From: Stenopsyche tienmushanensis | Lineage: Eukaryota > Arthropoda > Insecta > Trichoptera > Stenopsychidae | Direction: 5' to 3' | Assembly: GCA_008973525.1 (NCBI GenBank) | Contig: WACJ01000077.1 | Location: 434,001 to 498,000 of the forward strand | DNA: 64,000 bases | Shown: piece by piece, positions 12,336-23,873 of the stretch | Layout of the letters: each line of letters starts with the position of its first letter | How positions within the stretch are numbered: the first letter of the stretch is position 1 | The notes under the pieces: generated by a model | Told to the model about the DNA's origin: nothing | What the model saw: only the letters and a program-made list of their open reading frames with translations | The model's database searches: none | Translations under genes and position numbers: made by a program

Positions 12336-13466
12336 CCCCTGGCAAATCTCTTTTTCGTCTTCTCGATTTTGTTCTGCTGAGATAGATATTTCTTTAACCT
12401 TTTAACTGCCAGAGCGAATGAGCGTATACAAATGCGACTCGCCGGTGAGTCGTCGGCATTTAAAAGGTTAATTATTTCTTCATCATTCAAAATTTGGAAT
12501 CCAGAATCATTTGCATCACAATTCAACCACTCGGTTACACTTTTTTCGTCGTATTCAGCACATATAGAAATTTATACTATCGCTTCCACAATGTCTCCTA
12601 TATCAAATTCTATCGCGTTTCTAGAACTTGCCAAAAGTCTTTTAAAAATTCCGTTTAATAATTTTTTCAAAGTTGACACATCTAAAGAATTCCAAATATC
12701 TGCTGCGATGATTTTAGAAGCTGACAACTGTTTCTTTGTTATCTTCGTCTGCTAGCAATAATCGTCGAAGCATCTGATTTCTATGTAAACGTTTGAATAT
12801 TTCTATTACACCCTGATCCATCGGTTGTACTTCATCAATCTAGTTTAAACTTTGTATAGATAGATGGGTGGGACGGTGCATTGTCTAGCAATGATGATGT
12901 TTTATCCTCATTTATCTATAGAGTTTTGATATTTTTTCATTTCTGATTCATCAGATTATTTACCAGTTTTGTACCCAGATGAAGTATTTTCACGTCTTGA
13001 TGCTAAAGATTTGTTGGGTAGTTTTTTTCCAATTTAAGCTGGCCCCATCAGCATTGTATATAAATTCTTCGTCGAATTCTTCCTTCTCCACAAATAGCTT
13101 CAATGTGTCAATGAATGTGTTCACTGAAGGTATGTCAGCAGAAAGCTTTTCCCCATGAATTTCAAATTCTCTGATACCATGTCGCCATTTGAATATTTCA
13201 AGCCAGCCTGAACTTGCTTTAAATGTGGAATCTCCATTTAATGTTGTATTGAAAAATATTGCTTTTACACACAATAATGGACCAGATTTTCGTCCAGTTG
13301 ATCGTCTTTGTATGAACCACATAAAAACACATCCTTCAACTTCTGCATTTCCTGAATTTAACAATTAGTAATCTTCGCATGCGATCCATAACGTATGTGG
13401 GCTAAAGTGAATAACTTTTTAAAGTGAATAGCAATTTGAATAACCTGGATAATCGAGGTTCTACTG
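12336..13466 (-). pseudogene. Pogo/Tigger transposase pseudogene, copy A
   Basis: A Tigger/Jerky-type transposase cuts and pastes its element with a CENP-B-like DNA-binding domain and a DDE nuclease. The best frame, 12990-13364, has the HTH part (MWFIQRRSTGR, GPLLCVKAIFF, FKASSGWLEIFKWRHGIREF) and then the first catalytic region as IYNADGASL, where the family has NADETGL. Further along the minus strand, in broken frames, come QPMDQGVIEIFKRLHRNQML near 12820-12760 and the tail WLNCDANDSGFQILNDEE near 12520-12480. The 5' terminal repeat CAGTAGAACCTCGATTATCC ends at 13466 next to TA and resembles copy B at 40760. Stops, frameshifts, a 70 bp insertion (12394-12471) and the GCGGACC block make it dead. 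Confidence 0.85.
12394..12471. mobile_element. 70 bp TTAA micro-MITE inside the Tigger pseudogene
   Basis: TTAA at 12394-12397 and 12468-12471 brackets 70 bp that starts CCTTTTAACTGCC and ends GGCATTTAAAAGG, a 13 bp inverted repeat with one mismatch. The Tigger sequence continues on both sides, as alignment with copy B (41310-41390) shows, so the insertion is directly demonstrated. The superfamily is piggyBac-like by target and ends. Confidence 0.85.
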
Positions 13467-13795
13467 TATAACTATAAACAAATATAAATATTTCATTAAA
13501 AATGTAAAATAATTGGTTTTGTAGAATGTACACAGCAAGCATCCGCATCCGCATTTTTGCATTAATCTCACAAGTTATTATTGAGCATGTGTATATTTTA
13601 ACGAATACGTCATCGGCTTAGAATCCAACAGCATAGATACATTTTCATTTTTTAATGACATTTTTGACATGCATGGATTGACAAATGTGTAATCAGAAAA
13701 TCAATACTCGTATCTATTAGCAGAAGATTGTGTTCCGGCTATGCTATAACAATTGTTGTTCTAAGATAAACAAAGCCACTGAAGAAGCAGATTAA

Positions 13796-13995
13796 GGCCT
13801 GATCCACACTATGATGCCAGTAACGGTTCGATCTCGCTCCGGTCTCGGTCCGATCAAATATTCTTACACAAGAAACAATCAGAGTGTTCACACTATCGGA
13901 TCGTTCCAATCCCGTTTTTTGTATGAGAATATTTAACCGGACCGAGACCGAGAGCGAGATCGAACCGTTACCGGCACCATAGTGTGGATCAGGCC
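13796..13995 (+). mobile_element. Harbinger-type palindromic MITE (family B), copy 1
   Basis: It starts GGCCTGATCCACACTATGAT, ends with the inverted copy ...GTGGATCAGGCC, and is flanked by TAA. Inside, CGATCTCGCTCCGG and AAATATTCTTACAC are again inverted on the far side, so nearly the whole 200 bp folds back. A 3 bp TAA/TTA duplication and GGCC ends fit PIF/Harbinger. It is non-coding in any established sense, although one frame is open throughout. Confidence 0.85.
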
Positions 13996-13996
13996 T

Positions 13997-14068
13997 AACG
14001 CTCTTAGTTGCACTTTGCGCAAGCGTCGCCAATGATTTTATATTGTAAATCGGCATTAAAAGGATTAA
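13997..14068. repeat. Remnant of a TTAA MITE end
   Basis: GTTGCACTTTGCGCAAGCGT resembles the interior of the repeat at 61937-62023, and CGGCATTAAAAGGATTAA resembles the end of the 70 bp element at 12394. It lies directly against the Harbinger-type MITE. Confidence 0.4.
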
Positions 14069-15077
14069 ATTTTAAAATTAATCGTCATCTTTAAGGATTT
14101 TTAAATACAATTGCACAAGTACGTATCTTATAACAACCAGTTTTCGCTTTCATTCGCGGTTACATCAAACGCCGGAGGTAAGGGGGCCATTCGAGTTGGC
14201 GTATTTAGATGATGAAAGGAAAATAGACCAAACTAAATTACGTGTGTTCCAAATTTGAACGAAAATAATTAATCCATCTCGGTTGGATCGGAGTAGCTAA
14301 CAAAGACCTGAACGACCTCATCAGACGGATTGTTAACCGGTCGGCCTTGATTCTTCCGATTACAAATACATTTCAACTGTCACATTTATACAGCTTGTAA
14401 ACGCTCAATCGTAAATAAATACAAATATAATAAACAATGCAAAGAATGTCTTCGATGCGCACTGTTCTAAGATCAGCAATCTCGTGTGCAGAGAGAGCGA
14501 CAGTGGTTTTGCATATCAATTGCTAAAATGCAAATGCAAATACCGGTATCAAAGATAGACTCCCTTTAAGGCAGAATTTTTATATTTACACTGCCAGATG
14601 ATATGCATGATATGTAGTAAGACACGGCAATAATTCCACAGAAGACTCTCATTGTGTTTATTTAGTTGTCAGACCAAGTGTTAGGTATAGTGGACTAGAT
14701 TTTCTTCTATTCAAATGATTTTATCCTAAATTAACCACAAATGAAAAGCAACGGAAAACCGCCCCATGATAATTTTTTTCCGGAAAAATCTCCCATAACG
14801 GATACAGAACTTTAAAAAGAAAATTGTTATGCTATCCATTCATACAAAAATTAATATCGTTTTTTCTCGGATATCAATTCTGCATTGATGATTATACAGA
14901 GTTTAAAAATAAGTATAATATAGTCTGTGCATTCCAAATTATGACCTGAGTAGATCTTTGTTTTACAATAGTCACTCGCTGCTTCAAATTATCAATGAAC
15001 GTCACTTTTAACCAAATACATTTGTTAAATATGTAGCTGAATCGTGTTCATTAGTTTCCAATAGACAGCTAGCCTGT
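14069..15077. other. Unassigned DNA
   Basis: No repeat ends or coding region are recognised before the LINE fragment. Confidence 0.45.
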
Positions 15078-16160
15078 CGAGCTCGTCAATAACTTCTTCA
15101 GAGACCGATGTGTCCATCGCAACGAGACTAACACGACAAAGAAATTGGAGTTGGTCGTTCCGCAGGGATCAGTGCTGGGGCCCACACTGTGGAACGTCTT
15201 CTACAACAGCCTGCTGGAGTTGAAAATGCCAGAAAGAGCAGAGCTCATTGCCTTGGCGGACGATGTTGAATACAGCAAAACGCTGTCCTTTAGTAAACAC
15301 ATTGAAGCAGCTGCGCAGAAGGGGCATAAGGTAGCTAATGAGCTCGGACTGATCATGCTCAACATTGGAGGGAGGACCAAAGCTGTGCAGAAGAATAACC
15401 ATAAACGAGGTTACACACTCAATTCTTCTGTATGGAGCCCCAATATGGCATGAGTCGCTCAGATATGAGAGCTACAGGAAGACCCTTGTCAGCTACAAGG
15501 GTCCAACGGCAGGGAGCGCTCCAAGTCACCACAGCATACCGAACAGTATTTTTAGAAGCGATGCTCGTGATCGCTGGAATTCCCCGCTGGACCTCCAAGC
15601 AAAGAAGAGGACCTTGGACTTCGAAGATCCTAAAAACCACATTGAGCATGACCAGAAACTAAAAGAAGCCTAGCATAAGAAGCAACACACCATCAGTGAT
15701 TGTGAGGCTTGGACACCCCAGAGAAACACGCTGAAACAAGCACTCGGGGTTGCCGAGCTCAACGCTGAGAACATGATCCACAGCATGATGGTGAGCAAGA
15801 AAAACTGGGATGTTGTTGAAGAAATCATGAGCGCCAATAAAGGCAGTGAGAGACGCTACCTGTTCTGAAGCAATGTGATAAACAATACCAGGGGGACATC
15901 TTTGAGGGGAAACCCACCACTATCCTCGTGCCCGCACCGTGCCAGAAAAGCATCTGGTCATCGCGGACACTCACGTACAAGTAAAAGAACGCACCAGGCG
16001 TTAAACAATTAATACAGGGGGTGATGCCGAGAAACATTCCTCTGCTCCACCGTGGCTGTCGCAAAAGTTGCTGGGATTGGGGGAAGGGAAATACTCGCTA
16101 TCGACACTGGACGGAGTTCATGATTATTCTGAATGATGGGTCGTATTATTATTATGTCCA
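15078..16160 (+). pseudogene. R1-like LINE ORF2 fragment (reverse transcriptase 3' half)
   Basis: Translation from 15078 gives ELVNNFFRDRCVHRNET and then VVPQGSVLGPTLWNVFYNSL, the reverse transcriptase fingers/palm signature. Next is ALADDVEYS, where the family has FADD, so the catalytic DD remains but its lead residue is changed. After a frameshift near 15400 come HSILLYGAPIWHES, then in another frame QGALQVTTAYRTVFLEAMLV and IAGIP, a thumb-region motif of R1-clade elements. The C-terminal part GVAELNAENMIHSMMVSKK lies near 15750-15810. About 15870-16160 looks like 3' untranslated LINE sequence. The 5' half is absent, as is usual for truncated LINE copies, and several frame changes show it is dead. 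Confidence 0.85.
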
Positions 16161-16256
16161 GTTGTCAGCAAAACTATTACAGAACAAAAAAATATAAATA
16201 TAATAAAAACATTAAATAAACTGGTATTGAGGCACACGTGAACCACAAGCCAGCAT

Positions 16257-16900
16257 CTAATTCACTGGCCCGTAGAACCCGCCCACCTCGCACTTAGTGC
16301 CAAAATTTGTACAAAATTTCTTAAAAGCTTTAGGGTCAGCCACAAGGTCTCTGTGTCCAACAGGTCCTGACTCGGAGCCTCTGACACGGCGCAGAAGAAC
16401 TTCTCGATCGGCGTCCATGCCTGGACATGACCAGAGCACGTGATCGGCTGTCATGTCCGCGTGCAAACATGGACATTCCGAAAGACTTCCAATTCCAAAA
16501 CGAAGGAGAGATGACTTGAATCGCCCGTGTCCTGTGAGGAACTGGAAAGTCCAATAACATGGGACCACCCAGCGACACGACAAGCGATATTTAACCGTAG
16601 GAAAAAACTTTTTTAATTGACCACCATGCATCTCACCCATCCATCTCTCATCTCAGATGTTTTGATAAGCAACAAGCATCCTCCTTTTCAATAAACGGAC
16701 GTGTGACTCTACATTGGGTTGGAGACCATCCAGAAGGGATGTTTCAATACTGTCAGTGCCAATAAAAATAGGGGACCCGTTACTAAATCTAAACGGAGCC
16801 GCACTCAACTGCAGCTGCAGGTCTAGAGGCAGAAGGCCAGTCAGAACGGGCAGCGCCGCAAACCGACCGCAACCAGGGGGACAGAGAAGAACAAGGGAGG
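16257..16900 (-). pseudogene. R1-like LINE ORF2 C-terminal fragment, opposite strand
   Basis: The minus frame 16257-16640 reads FQFLTGHGRFKSSLLRFGIG, then CPCLHADMTADHVLWSCPGM. This is the CCHC-like C-terminal end of R1/I-type LINE polymerases (C-x-C, then H, then C). Upstream on the same strand to about 16900, LTGLLPLDLQLQLSAAPFRF continues the family's region between thumb and C-terminus, with a stop near 16650. It faces the plus-strand LINE fragment tail to tail with about 100 bp between them. The two may be separate insertions or one rearranged copy, and the sequence alone does not decide. Confidence 0.8.
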
Positions 16901-17337
16901 GGGGGTTTAGTCAGTAAGAATCTGACATTACCCTGGGATCAAACCTAGGGTGTCTTATGCAAGATTCCCCTCCCACAGAAAAAAAATAGCTAAGATAGCT
17001 GGCACCTTCGCCTATTTTTATTACCTATTGGTATTATATTATCAACATCAAATAGAGCTTAATGTTCCGAGGTTCCCATTAATAGACGGCCAGTTATTAA
17101 CGAGATTCTTGAGTGCTCTAATCACGAATGGTTTTAAGAATTTAAGAACAAGTGGTCTCCTATTGACTATGAATAAGACTATGAATTTTGCCTAAGTGAT
17201 CGTGATGTAAGCTGATACACCGACAAAGGTTTTAAGTTAATTGAAGTGAAACTTGTATGTTTTGTGTGTATATACATAGCATAAAGAGATGGAAAATCTT
17301 CTGCAGGTTGTGAGTGTCCGTCGCATATATCATAGAG
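16901..17337. other. Unassigned DNA
   Basis: No gene or repeat end is recognised. Confidence 0.4.
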
Positions 17338-17460
17338 GCGCTACGCACATGCGCAGCATAAAGCGATCAGAACACCAGTAGCAAGCTTTTTTATTATATA
17401 TTACACAAACACAGTTTCATCTATTAGCTAAAAAAATCTGTTAACACATGGAAAAAAGCA
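17338..17460 (+). repeat. Dispersed repeat K, copy 1
   Basis: GCTACGCACATGCGCAGCAT and TTTTTTATTATATATTACAC recur in order at 44842-44990. Nothing identifies the family. Confidence 0.5.
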
Positions 17461-18866
17461 ATGCATAAAATCAACTTTTCCTTGAAGCTAAGAAGTTTCA
17501 CTTCTACCGCGCGAGTCTCGCGCATTTGTTAGTATTTATGGATATTAGCGGTATGATAATTTGGAAGACAAGGAGTATAACGTGGTTGATAGAAAACGTG
17601 CGATCGTGCAAATAAAATTAAATTAGCCTGAAGCCATTCGAACTGCTAACAATATTAGTCGAATCCAAGCGGAAATTTCGAATCAATACATGACAGCTGT
17701 CAAATGGACGCCTTTCAACTAAATGTCAGACGAAAGCTTCTAAATCAAAATTGATGGCCACATTGCACAGATCAGCATCAAACGACGACAAAATGAGTCA
17801 TACGGTCGTAAATTTTTTTTTTTTAAAAAATGGGTGTAAAAGTTACAATCATCGAATACCATTACGTACGATGTGAGGAGTTAAATCGCACAATGCAAAA
17901 TAAATTGGTGTAATTACGACCGCAATCAAAGTGGATTTCTTTTCGTCGAGTACGCCTAAGGACAAAAATTTCTCGACCTAGAAGTGTCAAAATTGATGTA
18001 AAAATATTCATTAGATCATTCACTATTTGAGTCATCGGCGTCTTGGGCAACAAGAATCTTTTCGTTGTTGAGGAATTGAAGGCTATTTTTGACAAAGCGT
18101 TCCAAATATCTCAGCAACCCGATGTCATGTCTATTTATAAGTGCAAAAATCATATTGTCATCAATTGAAAGCAATCGCAATGACGGGATCAGTTTTCTAA
18201 AAATATTATTTTAATTTAGCGAGCGATCGGATTTAATTTTTAACAGTCCAATAAACCAGCATGCCAACTATGTTAAAGTAAAAGTTGTTTGAGCAACGTG
18301 ACTCGAATATTTAAATGTATGACCGTGAAAGCTGAAAGAGGAAAATTTGCGCGAAATCTTCTTTCTCTCGATTCGAATTGCAGCAATATCCCTGTCCTAG
18401 ACTCGAAGATATATTAGATCCGTGGTCGAGTTGCAGTTAACGAGTAACGCTATTGAATGTCAGGCTGATGGTCGACTTGGAATATTGAAGATAAGCTCCG
18501 GTATATAATAATTCAGAACCAGGACAAACACGGCTTGAGAAAATCCATCAGATGCTTCCAACCTTAAAAATACATATACAGGAGTGCTGTATACTTTAAC
18601 AAAGATAAAACTGCAATAAATGCCAATGATGTTTAAAAATTACTGCTGAAAGAACAGACAGATAAAGCAAATTTGATGACAATGACATCTGAGATTACTC
18701 AAAGTTCAAAGGACGATAGTACAGATGGAAACGGAGAAGATGTTAAATATTTTTCTTCATATATATATTCAAATGACGATACTTCCATTTAAAAAGAGCA
18801 AACTTTAAGATAAAACTCACAAGTGCGGAGATCAAATACAACAAAATTAACCATATGATTATATAT
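17461..18866. other. Unassigned DNA
   Basis: Only short frames are seen, for example 17862-18095 minus, with no recognised motif. Confidence 0.45.
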
Positions 18867-19070
18867 ATAGTCGATAAATTTGGGTTAACGATCTATACAA
18901 TCGTGCGATGTACGCAGGAAGCTCTCCGTCTCTGTCTCCCATGTACAGTTACCGAACCGCGCTACGTTTTATCCGTCTCTGTCTCTCTCCGAGCTCAACA
19001 TACAAGAGTGCTTTTTCTGAAACACTGGAATTCGCTCGCAAATACGCGATCATCTTACCATACAGGTTAA
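18867..19070 (+). mobile_element. TTAA MITE family A, copy 4 (right half)
   Basis: It starts at the internal block GTCGATAAATTTGGGTTAAC, carries the GTACGC and CTCCGTCTCTGTCTC blocks, and ends with GGAATTCGCTCGCAAATACG and TTAA at 19067-19070. This end variant also occurs at 2690. Confidence 0.7.
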
Positions 19071-20867
19071 TTAAGATCTCTCAACCAAATGCAAGCAATC
19101 GAAAACAATAATATTTTACCAATATCCTTGTCTAATGAATGATGACATATACGAGTATAACCTATATATAAACACTGAAGAAAAGGTTGTAAATTTACTT
19201 TTTATTGAAGCGATTCGCTTTTTCATCCAATAAGTCATGCTGAACCGAAATTTCTCTGCAATTTTTCTCCATATATCATAAAGCAAATTTGAATTTATTG
19301 CCAAGAAATTTCCAATCCATAGTCGTTCTTAATTAACGTATAATTTAAGGACGAATCTAAGATGATATTTAGTCATATACTGCAACAAATCTTTCGTTGA
19401 AAATTATAGCTAGATGCTCTGGTTTTATTATGTGCATATAAAATCTTGACCTTGCATTACCCATTATTATCCATTGTTCGTGACCATACGTATGAAGTAC
19501 TCGTAACATGTATAACTGGTCGGCCTTTTGGTTTTGTATTGCTTTTTTGAGAGACTAAGCCAAGAAAGGAGGTTCATCGTCATTCGCCTGCTCCTTCGAT
19601 TTTTATATGCATTAAATAACATGTATCCTTTATATTTTATCATAGGAAAATCGATCGAAACTGGGGGCCATCAGCATAATCTTGTTCAATATTAAATCAT
19701 TTTGTCAACGTTCATAAATTCGCAAACAAAATTGTGTTGATTTCCATATTAAATTCATTTTACTGATTTGGAAAATTTCATTCAAACATGTTTTGCCATT
19801 TTTAAAAATTCCAAATGTCAATTGAGTTAAATTCTTCATAATATTATATAAAAATGTTCGCATTCATTTGACATATAGCCTTTTTTGCAAATATTTAATG
19901 ACCTATTATTTCGACATCAACCGCTCTTTATGGCCTCAAATTGAGTTTTGTGGTGTGACGTTTGATGGCTTTTGTATACACTTTTTTGAATCAGGATTTT
20001 TTTAAAGAACTACATTCATGATAAGTATTCTAACCTTTATAGTTTTTATTTAAAAAATCTGTCGAAACACGCGTTAATCTTCATTTGGTAAAAATATTAC
20101 TTTTGCAATAAACATTCCATTCCGATCCCCTTTTGCAATGCTTTTTCTATTTTCCAACTCACTTTTATCGATCTTTATTCTGAAATATTGCCAATTGCAA
20201 AAAAAACAACACTTATGCCTTGAAAAACATGAAAAGTGTTGCTTCCCATAATGTATCCAATATTATCAATACATGCAGGACGTATTAATTAATTTAAGAA
20301 CGATCCTTTCTAATTTAATTCTCATGTTCTTTTACATCTCTTTGCCTTTAGATACCACTGCAATAGTGGATTTTCAACACATTTACATATCGTAAAGGAG
20401 GTTAAACACATTAACTACGGGAAGCATATTTTTATAAATTACGCTAGCTTTTGGTTAACGTCGGCTAAAATGCTATTACGCGATGTTTTTTCACATCAGT
20501 TGACTTATGAGGATTTAATTAAAGTATTTTCACAAAACTGAACACATTTCCAATACACGGAATGCCCAAAAACTATGTTTCATATACGGAAATATGTATT
20601 TTTAGTGCATCATATACTACCAAATATCGCGAGGAAGTATCCTGGAAAAAGCCCCATATTTTAACACAAGTATACAAATATGAAGCAGAAGAATCTAAAA
20701 ATGATGCAGATCATTTATATGTGGCAAAATTTTAAACATATGTGCAAAATACACATTTGTAAGTGTAAGACGTAATTTAAAATTAGTGTAATTTTTTTAA
20801 AAAGTTTTTCGATATATAAGCTGATTTTTAAATATGTTGCTCATTTGAAATGCCCGCAACTATTGGG
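19071..20867. other. Unassigned AT-rich DNA
   Basis: No coding region or terminal repeat is recognised. A short block near 20625-20680 resembles 60845-60900 (ACTACCAAATAT, then TCCTGGAAA), too little to classify. Confidence 0.45.
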
Positions 20868-21369
20868 TTAACCCTTTCAGTAGTGAGCTAATTTTAATTT
20901 GAATCATCATAAACTTAGATGCTGTATTTGTATGTCCGCCACTTATCATCCGTACAAATGCACTTATCTGTCAGGACCGTCGCAGCGTGTATGAATCTTG
21001 TATTTAACCCTTCTGTCAATTAAATGGTTTAATATACTCCCGTCAATTAAATAGGCAAAAAAAAAACTATCGTATGAAACATACTAATCTGGTTTTTACA
21101 AATATATTATTCGAAAATATTTTCTGCAGCACAATACACTTGAAATCGATTCATTGTATCATTTACACATTATCATTACCCGATAAATTTGGGTTAACGA
21201 TCTATAAAATTGTACGATATACGCAACATACTTTCTCCGTCTTTGTCTCCTATTCACAATCTCCGACCTGCAAAATACCCTCTCCATCTCTGTTTCTCTC
21301 CAAACTCAATGTATAAGAATACTCTTTCTGAATCACTGGAATTCGAGCACAACTCTGCGTCTTACCTAC
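20868..21369 (+). mobile_element. TTAA MITE family A, copy 5 (longest)
   Basis: It begins TTAACCCTTTCAGTAGTGAG and contains all internal blocks through TGCGTCTTACCTA, where a hAT end cuts in and the GGGGTTAA end is lost. At 21005 a second TTAACCC followed by CCCGTCAATTAAATAGG suggests a further TTAA insertion in the middle. Confidence 0.8.
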
Positions 21370-22060
21370 TAAATCGAGACATTCCACATCGAGGAAACAG
21401 TGGCGTAACTACTAATTGGCAAGCTTAGGCGAAGCCTTGGGACAGTAACTGTCTAATCTATGTATACATATATACACAGTACATATATGTTTTTCAAATT
21501 GTTATATTAATCTTTCCCTACCGGTGATGTATTTACTACACCTCGACTCTAATAATGGCAATATCGATATGAAATATAATAGATACGGAGTTCAGAATTT
21601 TTGTATTCCTCCGTAATATAATTACGAATCACATCAAAGTATTATAGCATATAAGTATTCATCTGCAGCGACAGAAATAAATAATTTGTCAGGAAATCGG
21701 AAATTTTGCGAGCACGAAAATGGGGACTCACGCGATCATCAACTCGAACTAGCATTTAAATATCTGATGACGATACTTCCGACGAGTGTGGAGGCTGAGC
21801 GTGCATTTTCGGCAGCAAGTTGCCTGGCTTCCAAAATCAGATCCAGACTAAATGACTTTTACAAACACCGAATCTTTAATTTTAAACCATAATTTCAAAT
21901 TTACCTCGCAATATGATCTGCCTTTTGTGAACAAATATAATTTTATTATATTTCTAGCTTTGAGATCCTTGCCCATTTCTAGCATGATTTTCATTGAACA
22001 CTAACACTTTCTTATGTACTAATCTGCTTAAAATAGCTGACTTCCGTAAGGCTTTTGGAA
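21370..22060 (+). mobile_element. hAT element, internally deleted
   Basis: The left-end block (CTACTAAATCGAGACATTC, GTGGCGTAACTACTAATTGG) is shared with copies at 39176 and 44125 and, reversed, at 1 and 31116. It runs directly into a transposase C-terminus at 21686-21892 and then about 150 bp of 3' sequence. The bulk of the transposase gene is missing. Confidence 0.75.
21686..21892 (+). pseudogene. hAT transposase C-terminal dimerisation domain, fragment
   Basis: The frame reads HQLELAFKYLMTILPTSVEA and then ERAFSAASCLASKIRSRL, with a stop after NFKP. The S-V-x-x-E-R-x-F-S-x-A-S core is the hAT C-terminal dimerisation motif that joins transposase subunits. Only about 60 residues of a protein usually longer than 500 remain. 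The apparent ATG is not the native start, because the RNase-H core and zinc finger are missing. Confidence 0.85.
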
Positions 22061-23306
22061 CGAATTATTTTGTAGCAATGTCAGCGATACTGAAATAGAG
22101 TTATACATAAACAAATAAATTGGATTAAAATGTTTTGTTTGGTCATTTCCGGATAACGGCAATGACGATCAAACTCTTGACGCTGTTAGACATCTGGTAT
22201 TGCAAAAGAATTACAGCGCGCGTGGTCAACATCAAAAGACATTGTCTTGCCAATATTGGTCATAAATAGTGGGTTAGGAGGGCGAATCTTGACAGGATTT
22301 AATATTCCAAAAATTAATGAACATACAAATGTCAAAACAGTGAATCTCTCATAGGATAAAGCAAAATATTTGCGACATCGATTACATTTAATCTGAAACT
22401 TGGATCACGTCCAAGACTATCCGGTCAGCGCCATTGGAGAAGGTGGGTGTGTGAATAAAATAATATATTTTGACACGAATCCAGTTTTTATTTTCACTTT
22501 AATCAAAACGGTTGAATGATGAAAAAGATCTTTTTTCGGATGACATCACCAAACCGACATTCGGTTATATTTATTTATTGCAGAGTTGAAGTTGAAGCAA
22601 GCTATGTATGTAGTTCGTTCTCGAAAAGTTGTTCAAAAACATTCACAAGGATGTTTGAACATATTTTTTTTTTAAATCCATCACGGGATTTTCACACTTT
22701 TTTGCGAACAATTTGTGAAAACGCGATTATATAAAGGTCATTTCAAACATTTAGCACCTTGGTCATTAAATCAATAAACAACGTGAATACACAAAAAAAC
22801 AGCATCAATTTCCGCAATAAAAAATACGCAAATTGAAACATACTAATTGGCATCGCAAAAATGATTTATCATATCGAATTAAAGCGCCCAGGAAATGAGA
22901 AAAAATCGACAAATAAGATACAGAATCTTAAATAAGTGCACATGAATAAGATGCATTGACATGGAACAAAATAAATAAATTTGAAAATTTATTAACAAAA
23001 CTCAAAGAGTTTGTCGTTTATATTTCCATGGGAACGATTGGAAATAAATACATCTTTATCACACAATAAAATATCATAATTTCATGATGTTTTCCAAAGT
23101 AAGCGCTAATTATTTATGTAGATTGGCGCTATTTACATGACGAGTGACTTGAGTTGCAAAACGGCTTTTTTTTTTGTAAACGTGATGTTGAAAATGCTTT
23201 ATTTACCTACGATATTAGGCAATAAAAAAACATATGCAAATGTAGATTTCACGCGGTCAAATTATGAATTTACCACATTTAGCGAGTAGAAATCTATGAT
23301 AAATAC
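22061..23306. other. Unassigned AT-rich DNA
   Basis: No repeat ends or recognised domains are found. Confidence 0.45.
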
Positions 23307-23690
23307 TCAAACGCTCCAAGATCGATCATCACATTCTTTAGAATTGTATAAATTTAAAACGTATATAAAAACCACTTTAGCAAACATACAAATCAACGGT
23401 TTTTGAAGTGAGGCATCATTATTGACACTTGAACCCTGTTTAACCACAATAATGTTGTATGCTTGGAGGCAAAAACGTAATTTACAATGCAACTTAACAC
23501 GCTTGTCGCCCAACGCGAATCTATGTTGTTTCTCAGAGCGGACATGCGGCACTCTGGTGTTATTTGTCTTAGATCCATAAGCTTCACCAATTATTGTCAT
23601 TAGCCAAAATAACGAAAACAAAGTAAAGATAAGCAAATGGGAAGAAACAAAGGTAGGAATGCAAGTTTCGAGATCGATCTTGAAAGACAT
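23307..23690 (-). CDS. Unknown frame with signal-peptide-like N-terminus
   Basis: I do not recognise this protein. The 127-codon minus frame starts MSFKIDLETCIPTFVSS and then has a hydrophobic run of about 19 residues (HLLIFTLFSLFWLMTII) ending near EAYGS, like a secretory signal with cleavage after the small residues. The sequence after it (KTNNTRVPHVRSEKQHRF) is hydrophilic and contains ALGDKRVKLHC with a dibasic KR. The ATG sits in a reasonable context (CCAAATGTC). The frame may be a first exon, because TTGCATTGTAAATTACG after residue ~69 offers a GT donor and the residues beyond look less protein-like. A chance frame in AT-rich DNA remains quite possible. Confidence 0.3.
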   Translation of the reverse strand: MSFKIDLETCIPTFVSSHLLIFTLFSLFWLMTIIGEAYGSKTNNTRVPHVRSEKQHRFALGDKRVKLHCKLRFCLQAYNIIVVKQGSSVNNDASLQKPLICMFAKVVFIYVLNLYNSKECDDRSWSV

Positions 23691-23873
23691 TTGGACAGTT
23701 GTCGCCTGGAAGACATTATAGAAAGACGTTCTGTTTAAGATTTCTCTGCAAACATATCAGTATATTTTAATACTCATATCATACAATTCCCGAAACTTCT
23801 AGTAAAAGAATGGTCGTGGTCGGAAAATGCTAGGCGCGACAATAAAAAGAAGAAAGCGAAAAAAACGTTTTAC

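Noticed and set aside
12432..12755. A 107-codon plus frame
   Set aside because: It is antisense to the Tigger transposase relic and includes the 70 bp MITE.
13739..14056. A 105-codon frame across a Harbinger-type MITE as a host gene
   Set aside because: The same peptide appears only where MITE copies lie, and the frame ends vary with the flank. The repeat explains it.
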